This document shows positions 1 through 12,152 of a stretch of DNA of 62,000 bases, in pieces. The notes below the pieces were generated by a model. That model was not told the origin of the DNA and ran no database searches. It worked only from the letters and a program-made list of their open reading frames with translations. Source of the stretch: Phoronis australis. Lineage: Eukaryota > Phoronida > Phoronidae. The translations under genes and the position numbers were made by a program. The DNA lies in NCBI GenBank assembly GCA_002633005.1, contig NMRA01000493.1, positions 111,647 to 173,646 of the forward strand, written 5' to 3'. Position 1 is the stretch's first letter. Each line of letters begins with the position of its first letter.

Positions 1-76
1 ATATTCCAGGGCGTCCATGATTCCGACGCATAACCCCCCACCCCCAGCAATCCCCCCAAACACAGATTTTTTTTAC

Positions 77-119
77 AAAAAATGCATAGACCAAGGTTTT
101 TACATCTAAGTTTACAAAA
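77..119. repeat. Dispersed 43-nt repeat, copy 1
   Basis: This stretch, from the A-run before GCATAGACC to TTTACAAAA, recurs base for base at 26237-26279, about 26 kb away. A diverged copy (AAAAACTGTGTAGACCAAGACTTTTACAA) lies just downstream at about 145-176. An exact 43-base match at this distance points to a young interspersed element. Its full boundaries are not clear, because the flanks of the two copies do not match. Confidence 0.75.
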
Positions 120-3100
120 CAGCCTTCTGTAGTGAGCATTTTTACTAAAAAAACTGTGTAGACCAAGACTTTTACAATGCTATCAACCAAGTGTGAGCAA
201 TTAGCAACATTGTACTTTGTACACACATTGTATATTTCTTCCTGCTTTGAAAAAAGAGCCACCACTGTGAGTCTTCATAGGCTTCCTAGTAATCATTACA
301 ATGTGTGTGTCCAAACTTGAAAAGTTCCTATTGATAGTAGACATCCAAATTATACATTGGGCATCCTTGCCAGGGCGTCCATTGCTAGGGCGTCCATTTG
401 GACGAAAGGACATACGCTGCATAAAGGCCTGATTCAAAGCCTATACAAAACATACCTAGATTTGCGTAGAGGAAGTAGTATCCCACTCGACATCATTCAG
501 CATACCGATATGCGGAATAATGTCTCATGGGATATTACTTAATCTACGCCACTCTGGGTACGTTTTGTGTATTTACACTGGCACTTTGAAATTTGTATTG
601 AACCATGTTGCCTGGGATTTTAAGTCACAATGCAGTGCCATCTTTATAAACCATTGTTTTAGTTTATGTTTTGGGGTGATACCCCTTGTCTTGATTCTGT
701 GGACTGAATAGAGTTGATTGATTACTAGCATGCTTTAACTGCGATATTCAGTGCTGCCTCCCTACCATCTCTGAATGCACTCACCAGACACTTGGTGTAA
801 AAAGTCTTCGCTGATAAGAAGTCGTGAATTTTTCCCCATAACTGAAAATCTCACTTCTGCCAACCAATTGCTTCAGTGGCAGTAATTTTGCTAGTTTACG
901 TGCCCACGCTTACCATACTCACAAAATGTTTCATTCGCTGAATTACAGTCCCGTTTAATGAGTGATTGTCTGGACTGCTGTCCTGCATTTATGAAGCCAA
1001 AGGTTTATCCTTGGACAAACCTCTGGTCAGGTTCACTTCAAATTTTGTCTATTCACTGATCAAGGAGTGGGAATGAAGTAACTTCTCATCTTACCGTGAC
1101 GATATGCAACTAGTTGTGGCAAATGCCTATTGTGCTTTGTCATTTGGACTTTCCCTCTTCTGTCTTTCCCTTCTTTGAGCTCACTTGAGCCAGAGCTTGA
1201 TGTCTCATTTACTCAATTTCCACCATTCAATGAAAATGAACTTGGCTCATACAGGTTATCCTTGAAGTGATAAAGCAATGGAGGCAGTCTTTGCTTCTGG
1301 CTCTGTAGATTTCAAAAGTAAATTGAATGTTAAAACCATTTCTTGTTTAATCCACATCACCTGCCTGTCTTCTCTCATAAAGAAATGTAAGACTTGACCT
1401 GATTAATTCTAACCAATCATAAGCTTTGTTTGCTAGGTCCCTTCAGTCAACCACAATTGAATGAATAGCTTGTCTCAGGTATCAGTGAATATGACAAATA
1501 TTTTTCGAGTAGTGTAGGGTGTTTTAGTTTTCTCATCTTTTGGTGTTACTTTTCTCCCCAAATTAATCAATAATGTGATTTCAAAGTATTCTGTGCATAA
1601 GTGACCTATTTTAGTTTATGTTGAATGCTCAAGAGCTTAATTGTTCATGCAGACTTTGAATACTGATATTAATGTATTCCAATTTTGTATTTTTTACATT
1701 TCTGGGGTTTTTTTTGAGAAAATACCTATGACATATATGGGTGTCCTTGCGCATGTGTGGATCTCACTACACTTAGTTGATTTATAAGAGGGCATTTAAA
1801 TTATCACTGAATTCAGATTGCTCTAGTAAACTCCATGTGGGATGGGAAAGGCACTTGATATAAAAATATGGGTGGTTGTGTTGTGGAAAATAAAAAACAC
1901 CAGTTGTTATCCATGTAAAAAAAACAAAATATGGTAATATGGTACTGGTTATTTACATTTTTCATGCATGAATTTGTCGCCTTGGGAATTTTGGCATGTG
2001 TTCCACACAACAAGGGACAATCACACCTAACCAAATTCCCATGCATTATCAGCCATGAATTTGTGCTGTGCAGCAATTCATTACACAACTGGGTACTTAC
2101 AATGAGTCATACTCATTTGAAAATCATAAAGCACAAACATGTTTATCACAGGTCTCTTATGTTTGTGAACTGGGGTATGGCTGTAAGGCACTTAGTGTTC
2201 TCAGCATGGCTCCACTAGAATTCTTAATCTTAATCTAGGACCAATATCAATGTATAATACTCCCAGCCTTAATGGTCTAAACAATACTGAATTGTCCAGT
2301 TAGCTATTTATGAATAAGGGAATGCAAAATATTTTTGTAAGGGTGAGAATAATTGAGTAAAATTGGTATTTCTGGGTCATTCTGTATATGATTAATCCAT
2401 GCAACACATCCATGCTAGTATTTAAAGTATAAAACTGAATTACTTATTAAGATACATGAACCCACTGAACATTGTCAGTGTTACTGTTTTTGTGTGCCTA
2501 AACACTCAGGTTTGGATTGCAAGGATCAGTAGGAGTTAAGCACCTTTAATGACCTAAAAAAATTAAAAAATCCATGATTAAATTTGTCATAGAATGTTAT
2601 TGTATTTTGCCATTCTGCAACAACATTTCTGAGTTATTGAAAAACATAGCTGGTGGGTAATGTGTGCATTCCGCTCCCATACCGATTTTATTTGGACACC
2701 CCTTACTGTAGTTAATGTAATGTATAACTTTTTCTTTATTTTTTAGAAAACAAAAAGCTTGAGTTCCTCATAAGTACATGCAATATGTAGTAATTAGCAA
2801 TTTGAAGTCATTGGGAATGGTGATTATGTTAAAAATTCAGTTCATTTGGGACAAAAATATTTCCTAATATTGTATTTTTTCATTTCCAAAGGCTTGCTTG
2901 TTACCTTGGTATAGATGTTTACCACCTGTTGAGAGCTTTGCAACACAAATCATGCTCGCTCCCAAGCGTATCTTAAAATTTGTTTTTGCTACTAATCTCG
3001 ACAACATGAAATTACAATCACATTTGTCTGTCAAATTGTTTCTTAAGCTGACAAATTTTCAATATAAGTGACTGTGAAGTCAAATTTGCAAAAATACTAA

Positions 3101-3584
3101 TTATGCTAACTAAAATTAGCAGTTGTGAATATAATCAGAGAAGCAATCAGTGACCTCCAATCAGAATGTCTACGATTGGCTTAGTCAACTTGTTATTAGA
3201 CTTATTCAAAATCTGGGGACTGTATGCCTTAACTGCCAGTAAATTTCAAAACATATTTCGGGCACCTCATCCAGTGGTTCATTACATGCCCAGCATCAGG
3301 AGGCCATTACTGTCTAAACCACAACTTTTTGATGGGCCAGTTAGTAGAATACACAAACTCCATTAGGAGGGATTTTGCCTTTGTGTAGTGCATTTGGACC
3401 ATTCTCTTTGTAAAGTACAGTGGTTTTAAGTTTTTGTCCACCAGTCTTGGTAGCAATATGTGAAAAGTGTTCTAACATCGACCAAACTTTTGCTCCTAGG
3501 CTATTCTAAGATGAACTGTGACAAATATTCAAAGCAAAACTGGTTGCTCTGAAAGTGTCTTAAATAGAAGGTTTGGAATGCTGT
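120..3584. other. Non-coding stretch, no gene recognised
   Basis: About 3.5 kb of AT-rich sequence with only short open frames (at most 95 codons) that show no family resemblance and no convincing splice context. It may be an upstream intron of the BRD7/9 gene, since that gene's 5' exons must lie upstream of 8816. I could not find any of those exons here, including the bromodomain. Confidence 0.5.
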
Positions 3585-3858
3585 GATACCCCTAAAATAT
3601 AACAATTTCGTAAAATGTAACAACTTGCATTTTACATCATTGTTACATTTTATATTGCTAAGCCTCTCTTAAAATGTGACAAGTTGTTACATTTTATGTA
3701 GTTGTTACATTTCAGGTGGAAGCACATTCNTGGAAACGAAGAGGTTGAGATTTAAAATCTTGTTTAGGCGTGCACCAACTTCAAAATTGAATATTTCTGA
3801 ACTATTGGCAGGCACTGTATTATTTGAAAATATAACTATATTCATCTGTAGTTTGCCA

Positions 3859-3983
3859 CAAAGAACTGAATTCAGACGACAATATTGTCTCTGACTTGTT
3901 GAAAACATTGCTTGTCAAAGAACTGAATTCAGACCACAATATTGTCTCTGACTTGTTGAAAACATTGCTTGTCAAAGAACTGT
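3859..3983. repeat. 57-bp tandem duplication (2.2 copies)
   Basis: The unit beginning CAAAGAACTGAATTCAG recurs at 3859, 3916 and, partly, 3973, giving an exact 57-base period. The first two copies differ at about one base (GACGAC/GACCAC). It lies inside the 3.2 kb inverted-repeat element. Confidence 0.9.
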
Positions 3984-4260
3984 GGATCATTCCACGATGA
4001 TGTGTAAGTTCAAAAATTGCTTTAAGTTGAACTATGCAGGCAGATATTTTTCGACAACTAACGACTAGTCGGCTGCGGTCACCAGGTCATTAGAATAGTT
4101 GGTAACGGACATACAAAATGAAACGATTTTACGTGGAATGGGCCCCCAATATTCTTAGAAAAGCGCAATGATTTAACAAAATGACTTGAACTAGGTTTCA
4201 TTGAAAGTGGATTGAATGGAACAAAAACCGCCAGAAGTCAGTGATGTTTAATACGAGCAT

Positions 4261-5663
4261 TTAAGGTTATCTCCAACCTTATTCACAAAACTGGCCATTT
4301 TTACAATATTCACTTGTGTCTAGCAAAATACCTTATCTTCATTCTCGGGGAACTTCAAATACAAAATACATGATGCGTAGCGAGAAGAAAAAGATTTAGT
4401 AGAACCACCTTGGAACTGCACAACCACCTTGGAACTGCACAACCACCTTGGAACTGCACAACCACCTTGGAACTGCACAACCGCGTGGATATTTGTTTAC
4501 TACTTAACCAAGGTTAAAGGGCTGTCAATTGAATTGAATCTCCTGCCAGGTACAGAACAGCTTCGTATACCCTCAGTCCTTTCATTCACAAAGTCGCCAT
4601 AACATTGAGCCAACGAGGTGTGCTTATGATAGAATGGTTTCGGGGAAAACAAAGACAAAAGTTAGTTTTGATCCTAAGGGAGTTGTGCGTCTACATGCAT
4701 GCGACCGTTGGCATTGAAAACGAATGCTACGAGTCACCTCAGGCCTCTGTGGTCATGAACACAGAAAGTTGTGAAAAGAGATAAATCCTTACCCTAATTC
4801 CTTAATTCAAATAAGTTGACATTTCGATGTTTCAACCTCATGCTAACGACATACTTTAGCCACTGATTCTATTTTTGTAATCCATTTCTTACTTAGTTTC
4901 GTACCAGTCTCCCATCACGTGATGTGTATAGGCTATGAACTGTGACCTACTTAGAAAGTAGGGGGTAAACAACCGTAAAAGTTGGCTGGGAACAAAAAGT
5001 CTATTTGAGGTTTTAATGATAATTAAGTTACTTACGCACTGCAAAATCAGTTGACATTGCGAGTGAACGTTGAAATAGCTAACATAGTTAAGGATTGTAT
5101 AGGTTATGTGTGCCGAAAACAAGTTTTTACCGAATAATTAACCGAAGACTTTGAGATTTTCACTTGTCCCAGTTTAATCGGCTTTTTCTCGGCTTCAGCA
5201 AATCAACTTTATTTGAACTTAGGAACATTAGTTCTCAAAAACGACTGGATGGATTTCGCTGAAACTTTCTAAACTTAATATTTAGTCATCAATCAAAGCC
5301 TAGTTTTTGCTTAATGTGACAAAGATACAAAAATATCTTGTAGAAACCAAACGAACAGACTAATAAAAAATTCCTAACACCACTTTTGAGGTAACTGATG
5401 GAGTTTTCGTTTAAAAAGGTTTCATTAAAATCGACCGTGGGGTTATTTTGCTATGAATGTTCCTTTCTTAAAATGAAATTTTGATTTAAAAAAGGTTTTT
5501 ATGTAAAAATAATAATGGCTCATAAATACGAAAAGTATATTTATATTTCCTAGTCTTTGTTCTTTCAGAAAATATATACTTTTACTAGTTGACAAAGCTT
5601 AGTATTTTTGATATACGAGTTAGAATGGAGGCCACTAAATAAGGTTGGAGATAACCTTTTTAA
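4261..5663. mobile_element. 1.4 kb nested element with foldback TIRs flanked by TTAA
   Basis: AAGGTTATCTCCAACCTTATT at 4263-4283 is the perfect reverse complement of the sequence at 5638-5658. Each TIR is itself a hairpin: AAGGTT, six bases, AACCTT. A TTAA occurs at both outer edges (4261-4264 and 5660-5663), which would fit insertion into a TTAA target as used by piggyBac-type elements. The interior has no transposase-like frame, so this would be a non-autonomous copy. Confidence 0.6.
4403..4478. repeat. 19-bp tandem repeat, four copies
   Basis: Four perfect head-to-tail copies of AACCACCTTGGAACTGCAC start at 4403, 4422, 4441 and 4460. The next unit degenerates after AACC. The array lies inside the nested 1.4 kb element. 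Confidence 0.95.
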
Positions 5664-6824
5664 TGCAATGCACCAAAAGGATTAATATGCTAAATTCCCT
5701 TATCTGCGAGCTGCAACACAAAAAGTGGCTCTTTATGAGACACGTGACTTCACGTCCAGTCAGCTTCTTTGGACTATTGTTCCTTTACATTATTGACCTT
5801 GACCCGGTTTGAGCAAAATGATTATGTCCTTACAGAGTGCAAAATATTCCCTAGCTAGGCATCCCATCTTTACATATACATGTCACGGTTTGATCTGTTG
5901 TTACCACCGCTATTTCAGGCAGGTTTGACATCACTGGAACTTTCTTTCAGCGTTAAAGCTGTATAACACGTTACTATGCCGCCACTTTTTTTACACTATT
6001 GGCTCGCTGTGCTCAAAGGCGGTATTTTGCTGTTGCTTTGGCAAAGCCTTTCAACCTGCCGGCAAATAAATATGTGCTTTTATTTCCTTCCATCACAATG
6101 TGTTTATAAGAAATTGTCATTCGTAATTAAGGTGGTAGACAGAACCCATGGAGCAGGGCAATTACGGCATTAGTGATGACCCCAAGGCAATAAAACAATG
6201 GCCGAAATAAGCTATCGTGGACTAAAACTTTGTCTTTTTTCTATCAAATTGGCTTCCGAAATTGAATCTCCATGAGAAATTTTGTTATTGTCGTTCGTTC
6301 CTGAAAAAAATACGTTAAATATTAGCCAAATATTATGTCATTATTTTTCTTACCAAGGTAATTGTGTTCACTGTAATGTCGGATACACAGTTGGTTTATG
6401 AGCACCAACAAAAGATTGCAAGAACGCCTTAACGATAAAAAACTTGTTACCTGATCCTGTAAAACTCCTTTCGTGTGGAGTTGAAACTGTACGCTGAACA
6501 TTTTTTACTATACCATAAAACTACTCATGTTAAAAAAACATGGAAAGTGCATAGGGACACATCTATCAAGTCGACCTGTCACATTTGATAGAATTTCATT
6601 CACACTATGGAGACAGAAGGCGTTAAGTGTGTCAGCAGTTTTCCTCCTGTGACAAATACCATGCTCATGAAATATGATGTAGCTTGTGCATGTGCATTCC
6701 AGTAAATTGTAACAATTACATAAAATGTAACAACTTGTTCCATTTTAGGAGAGGCCTAGCAACCTAAAATGTAACAATGACATACAATGTACATTTTACG
6801 AAATTGTTACATTTTAGGGCTATC

Positions 6825-8815
6825 TGTGTTGTCACAAAACTAGATGAATCCCATCTAAGAAAAACCCCACATTATTGATTTTTGGAAAAAGGGTTGGAAA
6901 AAGCCATGGTGGAGGCTTTTTTGGAATTGTTCTGGATGACTAGTACACAGGGAAAATTTGGGCACGATGTCATTATCTCTACTTTTTGTCTGTAAAAGGA
7001 CTGTTGGAATAGTTGAAGTTTATCACTTGTCAACAAAATCTTCGCCATACTTCTTGCATGTAGTAGCCAAGCTGCCGACTTATCGAAACCTCCCTCTTCA
7101 GAGCCCATGGCTGAATGAGGGCATTGCGGTTGGTAATTAAGTTTCCAAAATGCCCCACCACTTCTTTTCGAAAGACCCCCTGTGTGCTCTGTTTAGATGC
7201 CATCAAATCTACAAGAAAATGAATGTTTCTGAAAGAGCTTCTTCCTTGTACTCAATACTAAGTACATACCGTAAAGTAACTATGCTAAGTATACTAACCG
7301 TAACCCTTGCTTAAGCACGGGTAGCAGCGTATAGGAAATGCCGAGGGGAAATAGCTACACCTTCAAGTGAACATTAGTGTTCATCGCAAGAGACAGGGAT
7401 ATTTTTTCAAGAGACTGCTTTATTTTAAAAATTCATTCAGAATTTCTGTCAGATTTAGGCAGGGTGTGCGGCTGTGTGATTCTTTCCCCAGGCAGTAATT
7501 TTTTCCAGAACATTTGACACTGTCATAACATAATTTACAGTAATCAGCTATTCTTTAAGTGAAAACTGAGGAAGCATTAACAAATATTGCCATTGTACAC
7601 AAAGTATACAATGTATTTACAAAAGTCACATCATAATGTACATACTAATTAAAGGCAGAAATCTAGCTAGCTGTATCGTCAACTTAAAACTAAGTAGCTG
7701 CGTCTTGAGCTCCGTTAGACACCGAAACTTGACACAACCCAGGTAGCTCAGCTCATCACCTCGTTGTGAAACTATATCAACATGTAGAGCTAAGGCCGGC
7801 GGGGATGCATGCAGAATCTTTGGGAATTAATTGACACTCACCTTGCCCATTGCAACTGTTTAAGTGAAAAAACAATCTAATAAACGTCATTTTTGCGTAA
7901 TTCTCCCCCTTTTGTAACAAAGAAAGTATGTTGTTGTTTTGAAAACAATACGCTCGTGACACGCGCACATGCTATTTCCTGCTGAAATTTTGCGATATCT
8001 CTCAGGAGATGAAGACAGCTTCACAGCAAATTGGGTTTGTTGTTATTAAAGTACTAAAAACTTGCAGCAAAATGAAACCAGTACCAGTTGTTATGACATG
8101 TACCCAACCTTGTGGAAGAGAAAAACACTTGATTGAAGAATCAGTGAAATTGGCCACTAAGTGACACAATGGCACTGAAAGCCGACCCATAAGAGCCCAC
8201 TACAATTTTAGCAACAAAATAACAGCAGAACACCAATTTTTCCGACATCGGTAAATAAGTAAGTTTACTTTGGGAAAAGTTTAGTTTTTAATAACATCAT
8301 TAATTTTGGCAGCAACAGGCCTGAAGAAGTATATATGCGACGGAAGCCAGGGGGAGTGAATTTAAGCCGACGGACTGTCATCACCAAGGTCCATACAAAA
8401 CTGGCCACCCTCTCTCTGCGCCTGCTAAAAATGGCCAGGGAGAAAAAATTAAGAACACCTTGAATCTAAATAGAGGGCCAGTGCACTAGGTGGGACCAAG
8501 GCAGTGTCGAAACATGTGCAACGAAGGTCTATAGTAGAACAGATGATGTTGAGTTTGTGTGAACGATGCATTTTATATGATAGATACAGATGGTAAATAT
8601 GTTGTGTATATTCCATAATATATGATATTAACTATATGCAGTATTATGTTAAATATACTAATTATATACAGTTTTATACCTGTATAGAATGTTTTGTGAT
8701 GGTAACTATAGTAAGTATATACCATAATATACATGTAAGTGATCCTAACTTAGAAATAATCATTGCTATGATATTGACGTATGGGGTCAATTTTACTATG
8801 ACATTCTTTTCCCAG
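6825..8815. other. Non-coding stretch before the first recognised BRD7/9 exon
   Basis: Short open frames on both strands, none with family resemblance. The last ~200 bases are AT-rich with repeated TATACCATAATATA-like motifs (8590-8730), followed by a pyrimidine tract ending TTCTTTTCCCAG at 8815, the acceptor of the next exon. Probably intron. Confidence 0.5.
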
Positions 8816-11800
8816 AGAAAGGCTGAGAGAGAACTGCTTCAGAAGGAAGAACAGGAGAAATTGAAGAAGCAAAATGAGACCGATGTTCGGGAGGCTGTTA
8901 AAGATGAGAACATCGACTTTGAGTCTGTACGCTCATTGTCTGAGCTTGGCATTGACACCAGTTTCATTGATGACATCGGTGAGTTTTGTGAAGAGGTCTC
9001 ATTACACTGCATCAAGGCATCAGTTTGGTGATCTTTGTTGTAACTTATATGTCATTAGGTGGCTCAAACCATGCCAGATTACATGAGATACTACCCAGAT
9101 TGGCCTGAACACAACAACCCAGTTGACACAGCCAGCTCTAACAAAAGACTAGCTATCAATAGGTTACACAAGTTATTACTTGGTGAAATAAAATTTCTCC
9201 AAGTTTGTTGCTTTGTCATAAAATCTGTTGTTTTTTGTTCTTTGTCTCACGGCACTACAGATGGCACAACAGAAAATATACATACGTGTATTGTGACTGG
9301 CTCAAAGCCTATTGTTTTGGTCAGAGTTGGGTGCAAGTTAGCACTGTGGCGGCCAGTTTTCACTTTTTTGGTTTGCGGAGCCATAGCTCCACTGTTTCTG
9401 GTGAGACTTTTTTGGTCATTGGAATTGTGTCATTTGTTTTTCTCTAGGTCTTACCGTTATGGAGTTATTTGAGATTTTCTGGTCTCCAACCGAGTTCTTG
9501 TGTCATATCGTTGATGTGTCTTGACAGATTTGTTTGAGGTATCTGTGGACAGATCTTTTCAAGCGCTGTCAGCATTCTCACTCATTTTTTTTACACCTCA
9601 CCATTTTCGAGATATTCGAGATTGAGTGCTTAGATTACTGCTCTTTTGTTGACTTATTTCTAGTGGCACTGTGTTGGCCTACCGTATCACCTTCGTGCTG
9701 GAGATCACATTTTTCGTCTGACTGACATGCAATTTCAGAACTGGCTTTACCCTCTTGCTCTGCATTTTCTTGTCTTTGATTGATGTTACTAAGGCAACGA
9801 ACATAAAGTCATGCGTCCACGCATATTTATCAAGTTTATCCAACTTTCTCCATCGGAGTTGCAGCCCACAGCACAACAGTATACTGTGTTGGCATTGAAA
9901 GGACGAATAGAGTAATGTAGCCAAGAAAAACTTGTAATGAATGCGACAACAAAGAGCATCTACATAGTGCGAAAATGAACGGTTGCAAAAAGGCTTGACG
10001 TATATAGCGAGATTTGAGAGTCACTGTGTAATCTGGAGGCTGCCCTATTGTAGACAATTAACTTGTGTTCGTAATCAAGTAGATCAGAAAATGTCAAAAA
10101 TAATTTTGGGTTTTGATTTCGAGAACAAAGTTTACACCCTGTGCTCTGGTGTGTAGTAGACATGGAGCAGGCCAATCCGACGCAAGATACTTAGAAGTTC
10201 CACGTCAGTGTCTGTTTACACACATAGTTTAACTGTGGTAAAAATGTCATGTAAATTTGACTTTCTATTGAATTTACTTTTAGATACCAACCAAGCATTT
10301 GTTATTTTTTGTAAAGTCTGTTGTACAAGAATTTGTGTTGTCTCTGGAAGGTTTTCTTAATTATGGCATAAATAAACAAACTGTGCCAAATGCACTGATG
10401 ATAAATCAGTTTAAAGTTGTTTGAGGTTGCTATAAATCTACCTTCCAGCAAAAAGCTAAGTATACATTTAGGTCTGTTAATAACTTTATGAAACTGACCT
10501 CAGCTTGTTCCTCTCTTTGATCAGAAGTGATTTCTGGTTCTGGAAAGACATGACACTTTGTTTTTGCTCGAGACAGCGCCACGTGCATAACATCCAGCCA
10601 GGGGGTCAAGCCAACTTGAAATGCTGAACCTTAAGCACACAAACTATTGCAGCTTCTCAAGCCTATAACTTGTCATCTTCCAAGGAACAAGTTGAAACCA
10701 GTTTTATAGCGGTAGATATTCTTAATTATCTTTTGACGGAAGATGGCTCTGTAGCATAGCGTTATCTACTGTTTCACTACTGTCTACGAGTTTGCTATAT
10801 TTCTACATGTTAGAAGTAGACTTCAAGAAGGCCGAGCAAACAAAGTGTATTCAGCAGAAGTTGGACAACATGGCGGAGCTGATCAACACCTTGGAAACAA
10901 CTCAGAGTCAGCGATTGAGCCAGAAACCTACTCAACATCTGGCGCACATTCCTGGCCCCACAGAGAATGAGAATCAGCTGGGTGAGTCAACTCCCTTGCT
11001 ATCAAACATCTGACGAGCAATTCACCAAAATGCTGTGAATGCATGGAAACGATACCCACTGGAACTGTTGTAGATACCCTGGTTTTCTGGGGCAACAGGA
11101 AGCAGGCGGAATTCACAGTATATGACTTGTTTCACAGAGTTAGCGATTTCAAACGAAATCTCTGTAGCATGTACCATAATTCTCATATTTTAATTACCAA
11201 AAATTAAGAGTATTGTCCATCAAATTCAACACATTCTGGCCAAAAATCGGTTTTTGTGCAGCAGACATGTTCAAGTATTTGTTCATTCTTTTTGGAAGTG
11301 GCGCTGTTCTTTTTCGGCTCTTGAGACACAATAAACATGGCATGCAACAAGTTATCATTAAAACATATCTGCGCCGTAATTCAGCAGAAAAGTAACAGCA
11401 ATTCCCAGATGATTCTTACGTTTGAAATCACAAAACAGAACTTGGTAACAGAAAAAACAGAAAAGCACTTTTATTTTTGCTAAAATGTATTGCTCTGTCT
11501 TTGAAAATAGAAAACTAGGAGCTCTACGGATGTCAACTACTGGTGTACATGATGGGTTAACACAAACAGTTTCTATTTCATTCATGGATATTCTTCATCC
11601 TTTGCTCGCTTGCAGCAGTCATTTGAACCTCACACCATAGTCGTCATTTAAAAGTGTTATGATAGCAAAAGTGTTACGATAGCAAAAATGTTATGATNAC
11701 ACAGTCAGACAATATGAAAACAAAATGGCGGGAAATTCTATACCATTGTCACTTCCGAAAAAGGGCACGACTAATTAATTAAATTATAGGAACCGGTAAT

Positions 11801-12120
11801 CAAATGAATAATATGTCTGGGATAATCAACGAACCATATTTTTAAAAATGACGTGAAAAAGTTCCTTTCTCCAAGTTGATTTTAACTGTTGGTGAATATA
11901 CCAACTTTGTGCTTTCACCTGAGAAGACCCTGGTATGGTTGGACATTGAGATAAATGCAGGAAGGTTTTGCCGCAGTGTCTGTATGGTGTTTTGCCAGGT
12001 CTTGAATCAAAAGCAATCAGTATTCTGATGCTGTTTGGGGCCATTAGATTGTAAAACATTGAGATAGATATCAATGAAATTTGTTTCTGAGCAGTTTATA
12101 ACAATGACAGTTTTATATAT

Positions 12121-12152
<32 letters not shown>

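Larger units (their letters stand above)
3585..6824. mobile_element. 3.2 kb element with ~125-bp terminal inverted repeats
   Basis: The segment 3585-3716 and the reverse complement of 6700-6824 align over about 125 bases. Both run from a GATANCCCTAAAAT end through several ATGTAACAA blocks and a TTGCTARGCCTCTC block. Such long inverted arms bounding 3.2 kb are typical of a DNA-transposon derivative. No transposase-like open frame survives inside. The arms also contain their own short inverted ATTGTTACATTTTA motifs, so each arm could fold. A second inverted-repeat element (4261-5663) is nested within. No target duplication could be defined by eye. Confidence 0.65.

Noticed and set aside
3166-3366. 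66-codon frame on the plus strand upstream of BRD7/9
   Set aside because: Considered as an upstream BRD7/9 exon or transposase fragment, but it has no bromodomain-family similarity and no acceptor/donor pair in phase.
9059-9472. 137-codon frame just downstream of the first BRD7/9 exon, after an AG
   Set aside because: The exon at 8816-8978 joins in phase and by family similarity directly to 10820; splicing to 9059 in the required phase gives a stop after 18 codons.
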